Positions 9,409-18,131 of a stretch of 64,000 nt of DNA are shown here, in pieces (positions within the stretch are counted from its first letter, which is position 1; every line of letters begins with the position of its first letter). Made by a program: the position numbers and the translations under genes. Below the pieces are notes generated by a model. It made no database searches and was not told the origin of the DNA. It worked only from the letters and a program-made list of their open reading frames with translations. The stretch covers positions 62,001-126,000 of the forward strand of contig NZ_JAODOR010000003.1 of the NCBI RefSeq assembly GCF_025398275.1, written 5' to 3'. The DNA is from Microbacterium memoriense (GTDB taxonomy: Bacteria; Actinomycetota; Actinomycetes; Actinomycetales; Microbacteriaceae).

Positions 9409-9969
9409 TCAGACGGGGTACTGGCCGCGCTTGACCTGCGCCTTGGGCAGTCGCATGAAGCGCATCTGCACGGTGCGCATCGCGGCGTACCAGCCGATGC
9501 CCTTTTCCATCTTTGTCTCACCGAATTTCGCCTTCACGGCCCGCTTGACGCGGATGCTGGTGAAGATCATGTCGGCGACGACGAAGAGGATGAACATCCA
9601 CAGACCCACGAAGCCGTAGTAGACCCAGGCCTGCGGCAGGAAGGTCATCAGGATCACGACGAGCATGAGGGGCATGAGCGCCTCACCGAGGTGCCACCCG
9701 GCATCCACGAAGTCGCGGACGAAGCGGCGCTGCGGTCCCTTGTCGCGGAGCGGCAGATACTTCTCGTCGCCGTTGGCCATGCCGATGCGGGCCTTCTCGC
9801 GCGCCGACGCGATCTCCATCTTCGCGCGTGCCTTCGCCTCTTTCGTGTCGGCGACCAGGGGGCGCTTGCGCGCGGCCTCCTGCTCGGCGCGCGACGGCGT
9901 CGGGCGATTCTTGCCGGCGCCGATCGGTGCGTCGGGGGCGGTCTCGGGTGCTGCAGGCGTGTGGGCCAC
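9409..9969 (-). CDS. DUF3043 domain membrane protein
   Basis: 186-residue actinobacterial conserved protein of unknown function. The N-terminal signature KNRPTPSRAEQEAARKRPLV and the following charged helix are characteristic of DUF3043. Two adjacent hydrophobic helices follow (about residues 105-145), then a basic C-terminus. The GTG start at 9969 is chosen because a GAGG ribosome binding site lies about 10 bases upstream and because the open frame further upstream is antisense to the peptidase gene. Genes of this family often sit near cytochrome oxidase genes in actinobacteria, as here. Function unknown. Confidence 0.85.
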   Translation of the reverse strand: MAHTPAAPETAPDAPIGAGKNRPTPSRAEQEAARKRPLVADTKEAKARAKMEIASAREKARIGMANGDEKYLPLRDKGPQRRFVRDFVDAGWHLGEALMPLMLVVILMTFLPQAWVYYGFVGLWMFILFVVADMIFTSIRVKRAVKAKFGETKMEKGIGWYAAMRTVQMRFMRLPKAQVKRGQYPV

Positions 9970-10004
9970 GGGAGGTACCTCGGTTCGGCGGGAATCGTGC
10001 CCCT

Positions 10005-10012
10005 TAAGATTA
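10005..10012. promoter_or_regulatory. Overlapping divergent -10 elements
   Basis: TAAGAT on the plus strand (10005-10010) serves the peptidase ATG at 10018, eight bases downstream. TAATCT on the minus strand (10012-10007) suits the DUF3043 gene with a leader of about 30 bases. The two hexamers share four base pairs, so one melted region could fire both ways. Confidence 0.5.
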
Positions 10013-10017
10013 CCCGC

Positions 10018-11412
10018 ATGAGCTCCGACCTGTCCCGCCCCGCTGCCGTCCGCGAGGCGGCGCTGTCCGCTGTTCCCGCCGCCCTTGCCGATCTCGGCAC
10101 ACTGGTGCGCATCCCGTCGGTCGCTTTCCCCGGATTCGATCGTGCCGAGGTCGAGCGCAGTGCGGCGGCCGTGAAAGGGCTTCTCGACGACCTCCAGATC
10201 TTCGACACGGTGCAGATCAAGACCGCGATCATCCCCGAGACGGGCGTCGAGGGAATGCCGGCGGTCCTCGCGTCGCGCGCCGCACGCAACGGGCGCCCCA
10301 CGATCCTGCTCTACGCACACCACGACGTGCAGCCCGTCGGCGATGAGGCGCTCTGGGAGTCGGCGCCGTTCGAGCCCACTGTGCGCGACGGACGCCTGTA
10401 CGGACGCGGCGCGGCCGATGACAAGGCGGGCGTCATGGCCCACGTGGGCGCGCTTCGTGCCCTCACGGAGGCGCTCGGCCCTGACTTCGACCTGGGGGTG
10501 AATCTCTTCATCGAGGGTGAGGAAGAGGCCGGTTCCGCCTCGTTCGCGCAGTTTCTGAGCGACAACGCCGAAGCGCTGCGCGCCGACGTGATCGTGGTCG
10601 CCGATTCGGGCAACTGGGATGCCGCCACTCCCGCGCTCACGGTCTCGCTGCGCGGCAACGCACGGTTCACCCTGACGGTCAAGACGCTCGAGCACGCCTC
10701 GCACTCCGGGATGTTCGGGGGAGCGGTGCCGGACGCGATGATGGCGACGATCCGCCTGCTCGCGACGCTGTGGGACGACGACGGGGCTGTCGCCGTCGCG
10801 GGCCTCGCCGAGCGTGATGCCGAGACGCCGGCGTACACGGAGGACACGTTGCGGAGCGAAGCGGGTCTGCCGACCGGCGTCGACCCCATCGGGCGGGGCA
10901 GCATCCTGAGCCGCATCTGGAACAAGCCCACGGTGACCGTGACCGGAATCGATGCACCGAGCGTGAAGAACGCGTCGAACACCCTGAGCCCCGAAGTCTC
11001 GGTCGTCATCAGCTCGCGGGTCGCTCCCGGGCAGCCCGCGCGCGAGGCGTACGCGGCACTGGAAGCACACCTGCGCGCGCATGCCCCGTTCGGCGCCGAG
11101 CTGACCTTCCGCGATGTCGACTGCGGCGACTCGTTCCTCGTCGACACGAGCGGATGGGCCGTCGCACAGGCGCGCGCCGCCCTGGCCGGCGGCTACGGTG
11201 TGGAGCCCGTGGACATCGGGGTCGGCGGCTCGATCCCGTTCATCTCCGATCTCGTCCGGGAATTCCCGGCGGCGCAGATCCTGGTCACGGGTGTCGAAGA
11301 CCCGCACGCACGAGCGCACAGCCCGAACGAGTCGTTGCACCTGGACACATTCCGCCACGCGCTCCTCTCCCAAGCTCTGTTGCTGGAGAGCTTGGACGCC
11401 ACCACGATCTGA
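10018..11412 (+). CDS. M20-family metallopeptidase (dipeptidase)
   Basis: 464-residue zinc peptidase of the M20/ArgE/DapE/ACY1 family, probably hydrolysing dipeptides in the cytoplasm. Metal and catalytic motifs are AHHDVQP (H101, D103), RGAADDKAG (bridging D134) and EGEEEAGS (catalytic E169, metal E170). A dimerisation lid domain occupies about 210-330, and the C-terminal metal histidine lies in DPHARAHSPNE. ATG at 10018 is chosen over upstream in-frame codons because it has a leaderless -10 box and starts the conserved domain correctly. Exact substrate unknown. Confidence 0.92.
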   Translation: MSSDLSRPAAVREAALSAVPAALADLGTLVRIPSVAFPGFDRAEVERSAAAVKGLLDDLQIFDTVQIKTAIIPETGVEGMPAVLASRAARNGRPTILLYAHHDVQPVGDEALWESAPFEPTVRDGRLYGRGAADDKAGVMAHVGALRALTEALGPDFDLGVNLFIEGEEEAGSASFAQFLSDNAEALRADVIVVADSGNWDAATPALTVSLRGNARFTLTVKTLEHASHSGMFGGAVPDAMMATIRLLATLWDDDGAVAVAGLAERDAETPAYTEDTLRSEAGLPTGVDPIGRGSILSRIWNKPTVTVTGIDAPSVKNASNTLSPEVSVVISSRVAPGQPAREAYAALEAHLRAHAPFGAELTFRDVDCGDSFLVDTSGWAVAQARAALAGGYGVEPVDIGVGGSIPFISDLVREFPAAQILVTGVEDPHARAHSPNESLHLDTFRHALLSQALLLESLDATTI

Positions 11413-11447
11413 ACCGGCTTTTCCGGTCCCCCTTGCGGGCGACCGCG

Positions 11448-11453
11448 TAGAAT
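11448..11453 (+). promoter_or_regulatory. -10 box upstream of erpA
   Basis: TAGAAT 62 bases before the erpA ATG, giving a leadered transcript. No convincing -35 is seen. Confidence 0.4.
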
Positions 11454-11514
11454 CAGAGGCATCCCGCCGTCGCGCTCGAGCGAGCATCGGACGGCCCGAC
11501 AACCGGGAGTACTC

Positions 11515-11874
11515 ATGACCGATCTCGCCACGACCCCCGCCGCGACCGCTCACGGCGTCGGCCTCACCGATGCCGCTGCAGCCAAAGTCAAGAGCCTCCT
11601 CGACCAGGAAGGCCGAGACGATCTGCGCCTGCGCGTCGCCGTGCAGCCCGGTGGATGCTCGGGTCTGATCTACCAGCTCTACTTCGACGAGCGGTTCCTC
11701 GACGGTGACCAGGCGGTCGATTTCGACGGCGTCGAGGTCATCGTCGACGACATGTCGGTGCCGTACCTCGACGGCGCCAAGATCGACTTCAAGGACACCA
11801 TCTCGGAGCAGGGCTTCACGATCGACAACCCCAATGCGGCCGGTAGCTGCGCCTGCGGCGACAGCTTCCACTGA
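11515..11874 (+). CDS. erpA: Iron-sulfur cluster insertion protein (A-type carrier)
   Basis: 119-residue HesB/IscA/ErpA-type carrier that accepts Fe-S clusters from the SUF machinery and passes them to target proteins. The three conserved cysteines are present: C48 in PGGCSGL, and C112 and C114 in the C-terminal SCACGDSF. ErpA rather than IscA is the usual name for the single actinobacterial A-type protein, but sequence alone does not separate them firmly. It lies directly upstream of the respiratory genes, where the Rieske protein QcrA would be a client. Confidence 0.93.
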   Translation: MTDLATTPAATAHGVGLTDAAAAKVKSLLDQEGRDDLRLRVAVQPGGCSGLIYQLYFDERFLDGDQAVDFDGVEVIVDDMSVPYLDGAKIDFKDTISEQGFTIDNPNAAGSCACGDSFH

Positions 11875-11944
11875 CCCCACGAAAACCCCCCCCGATAGTC
11901 CGGACATCCTGAGCGCATGGCCTGAAACGCGTGAGAGGTTGCCC

Positions 11945-11950
11945 TAGACT
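11945..11950 (+). promoter_or_regulatory. -10 box of the ctaC-ctaD-ctaF operon
   Basis: TAGACT 38 bases before the ctaC GTG. An AAAGGTG ribosome binding site at about 11977-11983 shows this is a leadered transcript. Confidence 0.5.
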
Positions 11951-11987
11951 GACTCGTGTCGACCTTCATGACCCCGAAAGGTGAACC

Positions 11988-12884
11988 GTGCGCGTCAAAC
12001 GTCGCCTCCGCTGGGCTGTCGTCCCGATGGGGATTGCCACCGCAGTCGCTCTGGCTGCCTGCACTCCGACCGAGCTGAACGGCTACCTTCCCGGTTTCGA
12101 GGATGCTGACGCGAAGCCCGCAACCAACCACACCGAGATGGTGTCTGGGCTGTGGGTGAACTCGTGGATCGTCCTCCTCATCGTCGGGGTGATCACGTGG
12201 GCGCTGATGGGCTTCGCGGCTGTGGCCTACCGTCGCCGCAAGGGCCAGAGCGGCCTGCCGGTGCAGATGCGCTACAACATGCCGATCGAGATCTTCTACA
12301 CGATCGTGCCGCTCATCCTCGTCATCGGTTTCTTCGCGTTCACCGCTCGTGACCAGGCGATTCTCGAGACACAGTACGAAGACCCGGACGCGTGCATCAC
12401 CGCGATCGGCAAGCAGTGGGCCTGGGATTTCCAGTACAACGAGGCTGACTGTGAAGAAGACGAGGCCGCGGTCTGGTCGATGGGTGTTCAGGCGCAGACC
12501 GATGCGCAGGGCAACATCATCAGCGAACTGCCCACGCTCTACCTCCCGGTCGACAAGGAAGTGAAGATCAAGCTCACGTCGCGTGACGTGATCCACTCCT
12601 TCTGGATCATCGACTTCCTGTACAAGAAGGACATGTACATCGGCAAGGACAACTACTGGTCCTTCACGCCGACCCGTGTCGGGGAGTACGACGGCAAGTG
12701 CGCCGAACTGTGTGGCCAGTACCACTCGATGATGCTCTTCAAGGTCAAGGTCGTCGAACAGGCCGAGTACGACGCCTACCTCGACAGCCTGCGCGATGCC
12801 GGCCAGACCGGTGGCATCAACGACGCGTACGACCGACTGCAGAACCTGCCCGGTACCGGTGCACACTCCGAGGGAGACAACTGA
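11988..12884 (+). CDS. ctaC: Cytochrome c oxidase subunit II (lipoprotein)
   Basis: 298-residue aa3 oxidase subunit II that takes electrons from cytochrome cc (QcrC) through the dinuclear CuA centre. A basic N-terminus and a lipobox ending ALAAC put a lipid on C25. Two membrane helices follow (about 53-75 and 97-117), then the periplasmic cupredoxin domain. CuA ligands are visible: H203 in DVIHSF, then C238, C242, H246 and M249 in [16 protein letters not shown] start. First gene of ctaC-ctaD-ctaF; its TGA shares one base with the ctaD ATG. Confidence 0.97.
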   Translation: MRVKRRLRWAVVPMGIATAVALAACTPTELNGYLPGFEDADAKPATNHTEMVSGLWVNSWIVLLIVGVITWALMGFAAVAYRRRKGQSGLPVQMRYNMPIEIFYTIVPLILVIGFFAFTARDQAILETQYEDPDACITAIGKQWAWDFQYNEADCEEDEAAVWSMGVQAQTDAQGNIISELPTLYLPVDKEVKIKLTSRDVIHSFWIIDFLYKKDMYIGKDNYWSFTPTRVGEYDGKCAELCGQYHSMMLFKVKVVEQAEYDAYLDSLRDAGQTGGINDAYDRLQNLPGTGAHSEGDN

Positions 12885-14647
12885 TGGCGACGACGGTTCC
12901 CCTCCAGGGCGAGGCTCCCCGCCGCACGTCCACCCTCCCGCCGCGTCAGGCAGCTCTCCTGAGCTCGTCTCGCGTGGAGCAGAAGGGCAACATCATCGTC
13001 AAGTGGATCACCTCCACTGACCACAAGACCATCGGGTACATGTACCTGATCGCCTCGGTGCTGTTCTTCCTCCTCGGTGGCGTGATGGCGCTCATCATCC
13101 GTGCCGAGCTGTTCGAGCCGGGCATGCAGATCCTCCCCACGAAGGATCAGTACAACCAGCTGTTCACGATGCACGGCACGATCATGTTGCTCATGTTCGC
13201 GACGCCCCTGTTCGCCGGCTTCGCCAATGCGATTCTGCCGTTGCAGATCGGCGCGCCCGACGTCGCGTTCCCGCGTCTGAACGCCTTCGCACTGTGGCTG
13301 TTCATCTTCGGTTCGTTGATCGCGGTCGCCGGCTTCCTGACGCCGCAGGGCGCGGCGTCGTTCGGCTGGTTCGCGTATCAACCGCTCGCCAATGCGAGCT
13401 TCTCGCCCGGTGCCGGTGGCAACCTGTGGATGCTCGGTCTCGGTATGAGTGGTTTCGGAACGATCCTCGGTGCCGTCAACTTCATCACGACGATCATCAC
13501 GATGCGCGCGCCCGGTATGACGATGTGGCGACTGCCGATCTTCTCCTGGAACACGCTGGTCACCAGCATCCTCATCCTGATGGCGTTCCCCGTGCTGGCC
13601 GCCGCGATTCTCTCCGCCGCCGCAGACCGCGTTCTCGGTGCGCACATCTTCGATCCCGCCAACGGCGGAGTTCTGCTCTGGCAGCACCTGTTCTGGTTCT
13701 TCGGTCACCCCGAGGTCTACATCATCGCGTTGCCGTTCTTCGGCATCGTCTCCGAGATCCTGCCGGTCTTCAGCCGCAAGCCGATCTTCGGATACAAGAC
13801 ATTGGTGTACGCGACCATCGCGATCGCCGCGCTGTCTGTGTCGGTCTGGGCGCACCACATGTATGTCACGGGAGCTGTGCTCCTGCCGTTCTTCGCCCTG
13901 ATGACCATGCTCATCGCGGTCCCGACCGGTGTGAAGATCTTCAACTGGATCGGCACGATGTGGCGAGGGTCCGTCACGTTCGAGACACCCATGGTGTTCT
14001 CGCTCGGCTTCCTGGTCTCCTTCGTCTTCGGTGGTCTCACGGGTGTCATCCTGGCCTCGCCGCCGCTCGACTTCGCGTTGTCCGATTCGTACTTCGTCGT
14101 CGCGCACTTCCACTACGTCGTCTTCGGCACGGTCGTGTTCGCGATGTTCGCCGGCTTCTACTTCTGGTGGCCCAAGTGGACCGGCCGCATGCTGAACGAG
14201 CGACTCGGAATGGTGCACTTCTGGCTGCTGTTCATCGGCTTCCACATGACCTTCCTGATCCAGCACTGGCTGGGCGTGGACGGTATGGTGCGTCGCTACG
14301 CCGACTATTCCGCCGCAGACGGGTGGACGTGGCAGAACCAGGTGTCCACGATCGGCGCGATGATCCTCGGTGCCTCGATGCTCCCGTTCTTCCTGAACGT
14401 CTGGATCACGGCGCGCACCGCGCCCCTCGTCACGGTCAACGACCCGTGGGGCTACGGCGGATCGCTCGAGTGGGCGACGAGCTGCCCGCCGCCGCGTCAC
14501 AACTTCACGTCGATCCCGCGCATTCGTAGTGAGCGTCCCGCCTTCGACCTGAACCACCCCGAAGCGGCCACGCCGGTCGGCGTGGGCCCGGCAAAGGACG
14601 CACCCGACGCCCCCGTCGTAGATCTGGCTGATGGAGAGGTCAAGTAA
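12884..14647 (+). CDS. ctaD: Cytochrome c oxidase subunit I
   Basis: 587-residue heme-copper oxidase catalytic subunit with about 12 membrane helices. It reduces O2 to water and pumps protons. Heme and copper ligands are intact: H97 in FTMHGTIML (heme a), H275 and the cross-linked Y279 in FGHPEVY plus H324/H325 in WAHHMYV (CuB), and H408 and H410 in VAHFHYV (heme a3 and heme a). The ATG at 12884 overlaps the ctaC stop by one base; frame further upstream is a shadow of ctaC. Long hydrophilic tail rich in Ala/Pro/Asp. Confidence 0.98.
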   Translation: MATTVPLQGEAPRRTSTLPPRQAALLSSSRVEQKGNIIVKWITSTDHKTIGYMYLIASVLFFLLGGVMALIIRAELFEPGMQILPTKDQYNQLFTMHGTIMLLMFATPLFAGFANAILPLQIGAPDVAFPRLNAFALWLFIFGSLIAVAGFLTPQGAASFGWFAYQPLANASFSPGAGGNLWMLGLGMSGFGTILGAVNFITTIITMRAPGMTMWRLPIFSWNTLVTSILILMAFPVLAAAILSAAADRVLGAHIFDPANGGVLLWQHLFWFFGHPEVYIIALPFFGIVSEILPVFSRKPIFGYKTLVYATIAIAALSVSVWAHHMYVTGAVLLPFFALMTMLIAVPTGVKIFNWIGTMWRGSVTFETPMVFSLGFLVSFVFGGLTGVILASPPLDFALSDSYFVVAHFHYVVFGTVVFAMFAGFYFWWPKWTGRMLNERLGMVHFWLLFIGFHMTFLIQHWLGVDGMVRRYADYSAADGWTWQNQVSTIGAMILGASMLPFFLNVWITARTAPLVTVNDPWGYGGSLEWATSCPPPRHNFTSIPRIRSERPAFDLNHPEAATPVGVGPAKDAPDAPVVDLADGEVK

Positions 14648-15082
14648 GTGAAGACCAACACCAACCTCTGGTGGATCCTGGCCGCGTTCTTCTTCTTCTG
14701 CTTCGCGCTGTACACCGGCTGGAACATCATCGAGCACTCCGACCGCGCGTGGTACAACGCGATCGAGTGGGTCGGCACGGTCGTGCTGCTGTTCACCGTG
14801 TTCATGGCGGCGCTGATCGCGTTCTACGTCAACCGCGTGCACCACGCGCAGGGCGGCGAGCTGCCGGAAGACACCCTGACGGCCGACATCGACGACGCCG
14901 ATCCCGAGATGGGCGAATTCAGCCCGTGGTCGTGGTGGCCGCTCGTTCTGGCGTTCTCGGCAGCGCTGGCCATCCTCGGACTCGCCGTGGGGACGTTCCT
15001 CCTGCCGATCGGGTTCGCGGTGTTCATCATCGCGATCGTCGGTTGGGTCTACGAGTATTACCGCGGGTACTTCGCGCGCTGA
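14648..15082 (+). CDS. ctaF: Cytochrome c oxidase subunit IV (actinobacterial CtaF)
   Basis: 144-residue accessory subunit found only in actinobacterial aa3 oxidases. Four hydrophobic helices are seen near residues 5-25, 35-57, 98-115 and 116-136. An acidic stretch (TADIDDADPEMGEFSP) separates the two pairs. The GTG start follows the ctaD TAA with no gap, so translation is coupled. Last gene of the operon. Confidence 0.92.
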   Translation: MKTNTNLWWILAAFFFFCFALYTGWNIIEHSDRAWYNAIEWVGTVVLLFTVFMAALIAFYVNRVHHAQGGELPEDTLTADIDDADPEMGEFSPWSWWPLVLAFSAALAILGLAVGTFLLPIGFAVFIIAIVGWVYEYYRGYFAR

Positions 15083-15131
15083 GCGGAGAGGGCGGAGCTG
15101 ACGCTTCGCCCGTCCGTCGGCTCTGCTGACA

Positions 15132-15929
15132 ATGACACTGCACCTCGACACGGGCCTGGCCAGTGATGTCGGCGGCTATCGCGACATCAACCAGGATGCG
15201 GCATTCGTCGCGCCCTGGGGAGCCGGTGTCGCCGACGGGGTCGGCGGGGGACCTGCGGGCGATCTCGCCTCGGCGGCGCTCCTGCACCGGTTGGTCTCGG
15301 GCGGAGCGCGGGTCGATGACGTGGAGGGGCTGAAACGCCGTATCCGCGGAGCCAACTGGGACCTGGGTGCACATGTCCGCCGCGACCCGGCGCTGACCGG
15401 GATGGCGACGACCTTCACCGGTATCTGGTTCGCCCGCGACGGCGCCCTGCTGTTGGCGCACACCGGAGATTCGCGCGCGTATCTTCTTCGGGATGGCCAT
15501 CTGATCCGTCAGACGCGCGATGATTCGTTCGTTCAAGGGCTGGTCGACCAGGGGGTCGTGCGCGAAGAAGACGCGATGCGCCACCCGCGGCGCAACATCA
15601 TCACGGCATCGCTCCGCGGTGACGACGGTGACGTCGTGCGCGTCACCGACCGGATGGCGATGCGCGGTGACCGGTGGCTGCTCTGCAGTGACGGTATCAG
15701 CGACTATCTGCCGGACGACATCATCGCGGCGGTCCTGCGGTCCGTGGGGGCCGCGCAGGAGGCTGCAGACCTGTTGGTCGCAGCGGCACTCGACGCCGGC
15801 TCCCGCGACAACGTGACCGCCGTTGTGGGGGACATCGTGCCGGGGGAGCGCGACGAGGATGAGCTCCCCGACTTCGGCGGCGCGGCCGCGATCCGATTCA
15901 TGGAGCGCTTCGGAGATCTCGCGGGCTGA
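15132..15929 (+). CDS. PP2C-family serine/threonine phosphatase
   Basis: 265-residue metal-dependent protein phosphatase. Conserved motifs are present: RDINQDAAFVAP near residue 18, GVADGVGG (metal aspartate), HTGDSRAYLLRDG, LCSDGISDYL and the final GSRDNVTAVVGD. There is no membrane segment or sensor domain, so it is a soluble single-domain enzyme like PstP without its anchor. No Ser/Thr kinase gene is adjacent. It begins about 50 bases after ctaF and ends five bases before the convergent rhodanese gene. Target unknown. Confidence 0.9.
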   Translation: MTLHLDTGLASDVGGYRDINQDAAFVAPWGAGVADGVGGGPAGDLASAALLHRLVSGGARVDDVEGLKRRIRGANWDLGAHVRRDPALTGMATTFTGIWFARDGALLLAHTGDSRAYLLRDGHLIRQTRDDSFVQGLVDQGVVREEDAMRHPRRNIITASLRGDDGDVVRVTDRMAMRGDRWLLCSDGISDYLPDDIIAAVLRSVGAAQEAADLLVAAALDAGSRDNVTAVVGDIVPGERDEDELPDFGGAAAIRFMERFGDLAG

Positions 15930-15933
15930 GCGC

Positions 15934-16347
15934 TCAGACCCCGGGTCGCACGAACATGACCCGCGGATCGAACACCCGTGGAAGGTCTCCGTCCACGCCG
16001 GTGCAGGGCAGGCCCTCGCGGAGCCAGTATTCGTAGCCGCCGATCATCTCCCGCACGGTGAAGCCGAGCTTCGCGAACTCGACGGCGCCCTTGGCGCCCG
16101 CGTTGCACCCCGGACTCCAGCAATAGACGACGACGGGCACTGTCGCGTCGAGTTCCAGGGGTGCGCGATGGGCGATGTCGCGATAGGGCATGTGGATCGC
16201 ACCGACCACGTGTCCCTGGTTCCAGGCATCCGTGCTGCGCACGTCGATCACGACCACGTGTTCGCCCGCCTTCTGGGTGGCATAGACGTCGGACGGATCG
16301 GTCTCGTGGGCGAGCTTCGTCGAAAAGTAGGTCAGGGAGTCGGTCAT
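15934..16347 (-). CDS. Rhodanese-like protein
   Basis: 137-residue single-domain rhodanese, which moves sulfane sulfur between donors and acceptors. The active-site loop is C76-W-S-P-G-C81-N, with the catalytic cysteine in the expected place after the VVVY strand; the CDC25-type or arsenate-type length is excluded by this loop. VIDVRSTDAWNQGHVVGAIHMP is the conserved entry helix region. Leaderless ATG start. Position between the oxidase and bc1 genes suggests no specific partner; thiosulfate sulfurtransferase activity is inferred only from the fold. Confidence 0.88.
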   Translation of the reverse strand: MTDSLTYFSTKLAHETDPSDVYATQKAGEHVVVIDVRSTDAWNQGHVVGAIHMPYRDIAHRAPLELDATVPVVVYCWSPGCNAGAKGAVEFAKLGFTVREMIGGYEYWLREGLPCTGVDGDLPRVFDPRVMFVRPGV

Positions 16348-16354
16348 GACTCCG

Positions 16355-16360
16355 AAGCTA
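16355..16360 (-). promoter_or_regulatory. -10 box of the rhodanese gene (leaderless)
   Basis: TAGCTT on the minus strand, with its last T eight bases before the ATG at 16347. Confidence 0.5.
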
Positions 16361-16370
16361 CGGGATGCAG

Positions 16371-16412
16371 AAAGCGGCGAGGGTGACCGGGACGGTCACG
16401 CCTCGCCGCTTT
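16371..16412 (-). terminator. Terminator of the ctaE-qcrCAB operon
   Basis: Long stem: AAAGCGGCGAGG (16371-16382) pairs with CCTCGCCGCTTT (16401-16412), continuing inward with GTGACC/GGTCAC around a five-base loop and one bulged G. It ends in TTT on the minus strand just after the qcrB stop. Confidence 0.85.
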
Positions 16413-16430
16413 CCGGCCAGATCTCGAAGG

Positions 16431-18131
16431 TCAGTGGCCCTTGTGATCCGATCCGTCTCCTTCTTCGAGCTCGGCGTGATCCGCCTGCTCGAGGGCGTGG
16501 TGCTGATGTGCACGGGCTTCGTCGATGTCGGCCTGCGTGACCGGCGCGAGGCGGTCTTCGAAGAACCACCGCGAGATCGAGGCGCGCATGTTCTCGTGCC
16601 AGGGGATACGTCCCTGATCGTTCGGGCGCACGACGAGCGGCTCGTGGGTCTCGAAGTCAACGAGCTTGACGAGCTCGTAGTCATCGACCGGCTGATGGAC
16701 CTCGATGTACTCGCCACCGGGCAGACGCACGATGCGACCGGATTCGTAACCGTGCAGAGCGATCTCACGATCCTTCTTCTGCAGCGCGAGGCAGATCCGC
16801 TTCGTCACGAAGTACGCGAGAACCGGGCCGACGATCAGCAGGGCCTGGAGGGTGTGGATGACACCCTCCATCGTGAGCCAGAAGTGGGTCGCGATGATGT
16901 CGGAGGAGGCGGCAGCCCAGAGGACGGCGTAGAAGGTGACACCCGCAGCACCGATCGCGGTACGCGTCGCGGCGTTCCGCGGGCGCTGGGCGATGTGGTG
17001 TTCACGCTTGTCGCCGGTGACCCACGCTTCGATGAACGGGTAGATCAGGACGAGGACGATGAAGATCCCGATGATGCCGAGCGGCAGCAGGATGTTCCAC
17101 GACCAGGTGTGACCCCAGAACACCGACTCGAGGTGCGGCGGCACGAGTCGCAGAGCGCCGTCCGCGAAGCCGATGTACCAGTCAGGCTGCGTTCCTGCCG
17201 ACACCGGGGAGGGGTCGTACGGACCGTAGTTCCAGATCGGGTTGATCGTGAACATCGAGGCGATCAGCACGATCACGCCGAAGGTGATGAAGAAGAAGCC
17301 ACCCATCTTCGACATGTAGACGGGCATCATCGGATAGCCCACGACATTGCTGTTCGTGCGGCCGGGGCCGGCGAACTGCGTGTGCTTGTTGACGATCATG
17401 AGCATGAGGTGCACGGCGAGGAGCGCCACCAGAATCGCCGGCAGCAACAGGATATGCAGCGTGTAGAGACGTCCCACGATCTCGGTGCCGGGGAACTCTC
17501 CACCGAACAACAGGAACGAGATCCAGGTGCCCACCAGCGGGATGCCCTTGACCATGCCGTCGATGATGCGCAGGCCGTTACCGGAGAGCAGGTCGTCGGG
17601 GAGCGAGTAACCGGTGAAACCCTCGGCCATCGCGAGGATGAAGAGGATGAAGCCGATCACCCAGTTCAGTTCACGGGGCTTGCGGAACGCGCCGGTGAAG
17701 AAAACGCGCAGCATGTGCACGCCGATACCGGCGACGAAGACCAGCGCGGCCCAGTGGTGGATCTGACGGACGAGCAATCCGCCGCGGATGTCGAACGAGA
17801 TGCGCAGCGACGAATCGAGCGCCGCCGACATCTCCACGCCACGCAACGGCAGGAAGGCGCCGTAGTAATGCGTCTCGACCATGGATGCCTGGAAGAAGAA
17901 CGTCAGGAAGGTGCCGGACAGCAGCACTGCCACGAAGCTCCACAGCGCGATCTCGCCGAGCATGAACGACCAGTGGTCGGGGAAGATCTTCCGGCCGAGT
18001 TCCTTGACCAGGCCCGAGATGCTCGTGCGCTCGTCGATGTAGTTCGCCGCACCCGCAACGAACCGGCCGCCGAGCGGCTTTTCGTTCGGGTTCTTCTCGG
18101 TGTCTGTCTCAGTGACAGTAGCGGTGCTCAA
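16431..18131 (-). CDS. qcrB: Cytochrome bc1 complex cytochrome b subunit
   Basis: 566-residue actinobacterial cytochrome b, the menaquinol-oxidising, proton-translocating core of complex III. Heme-binding histidines lie in RQIHHWAALVFVAGIGVH and in LYTLHILLLPAILVALLAVH-type helices. The C-terminal soluble extension of about 140 residues is typical of actinobacterial QcrB. The TTG start at 18131 overlaps the qcrA stop (TTGA) and has GGAG a few bases upstream. Last gene of the operon; a strong terminator follows. Homologous to the target of Q203/telacebec in mycobacteria. Confidence 0.96.
   Translation of the reverse strand: MSTATVTETDTEKNPNEKPLGGRFVAGAANYIDERTSISGLVKELGRKIFPDHWSFMLGEIALWSFVAVLLSGTFLTFFFQASMVETHYYGAFLPLRGVEMSAALDSSLRISFDIRGGLLVRQIHHWAALVFVAGIGVHMLRVFFTGAFRKPRELNWVIGFILFILAMAEGFTGYSLPDDLLSGNGLRIIDGMVKGIPLVGTWISFLLFGGEFPGTEIVGRLYTLHILLLPAILVALLAVHLMLMIVNKHTQFAGPGRTNSNVVGYPMMPVYMSKMGGFFFITFGVIVLIASMFTINPIWNYGPYDPSPVSAGTQPDWYIGFADGALRLVPPHLESVFWGHTWSWNILLPLGIIGIFIVLVLIYPFIEAWVTGDKREHHIAQRPRNAATRTAIGAAGVTFYAVLWAAASSDIIATHFWLTMEGVIHTLQALLIVGPVLAYFVTKRICLALQKKDREIALHGYESGRIVRLPGGEYIEVHQPVDDYELVKLVDFETHEPLVVRPNDQGRIPWHENMRASISRWFFEDRLAPVTQADIDEARAHQHHALEQADHAELEEGDGSDHKGH

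Noticed and set aside
9970-11907. Long minus-strand extension upstream of the DUF3043 gene
   Set aside because: It is antisense to the M20 peptidase and erpA; the ribosome binding site and family N-terminus place the start at 9969.
12776-15151. Minus-strand open frame of 791 codons over ctaC-ctaD-ctaF
   Set aside because: Low-complexity charged antisense translation; the plus strand encodes complete oxidase subunits.
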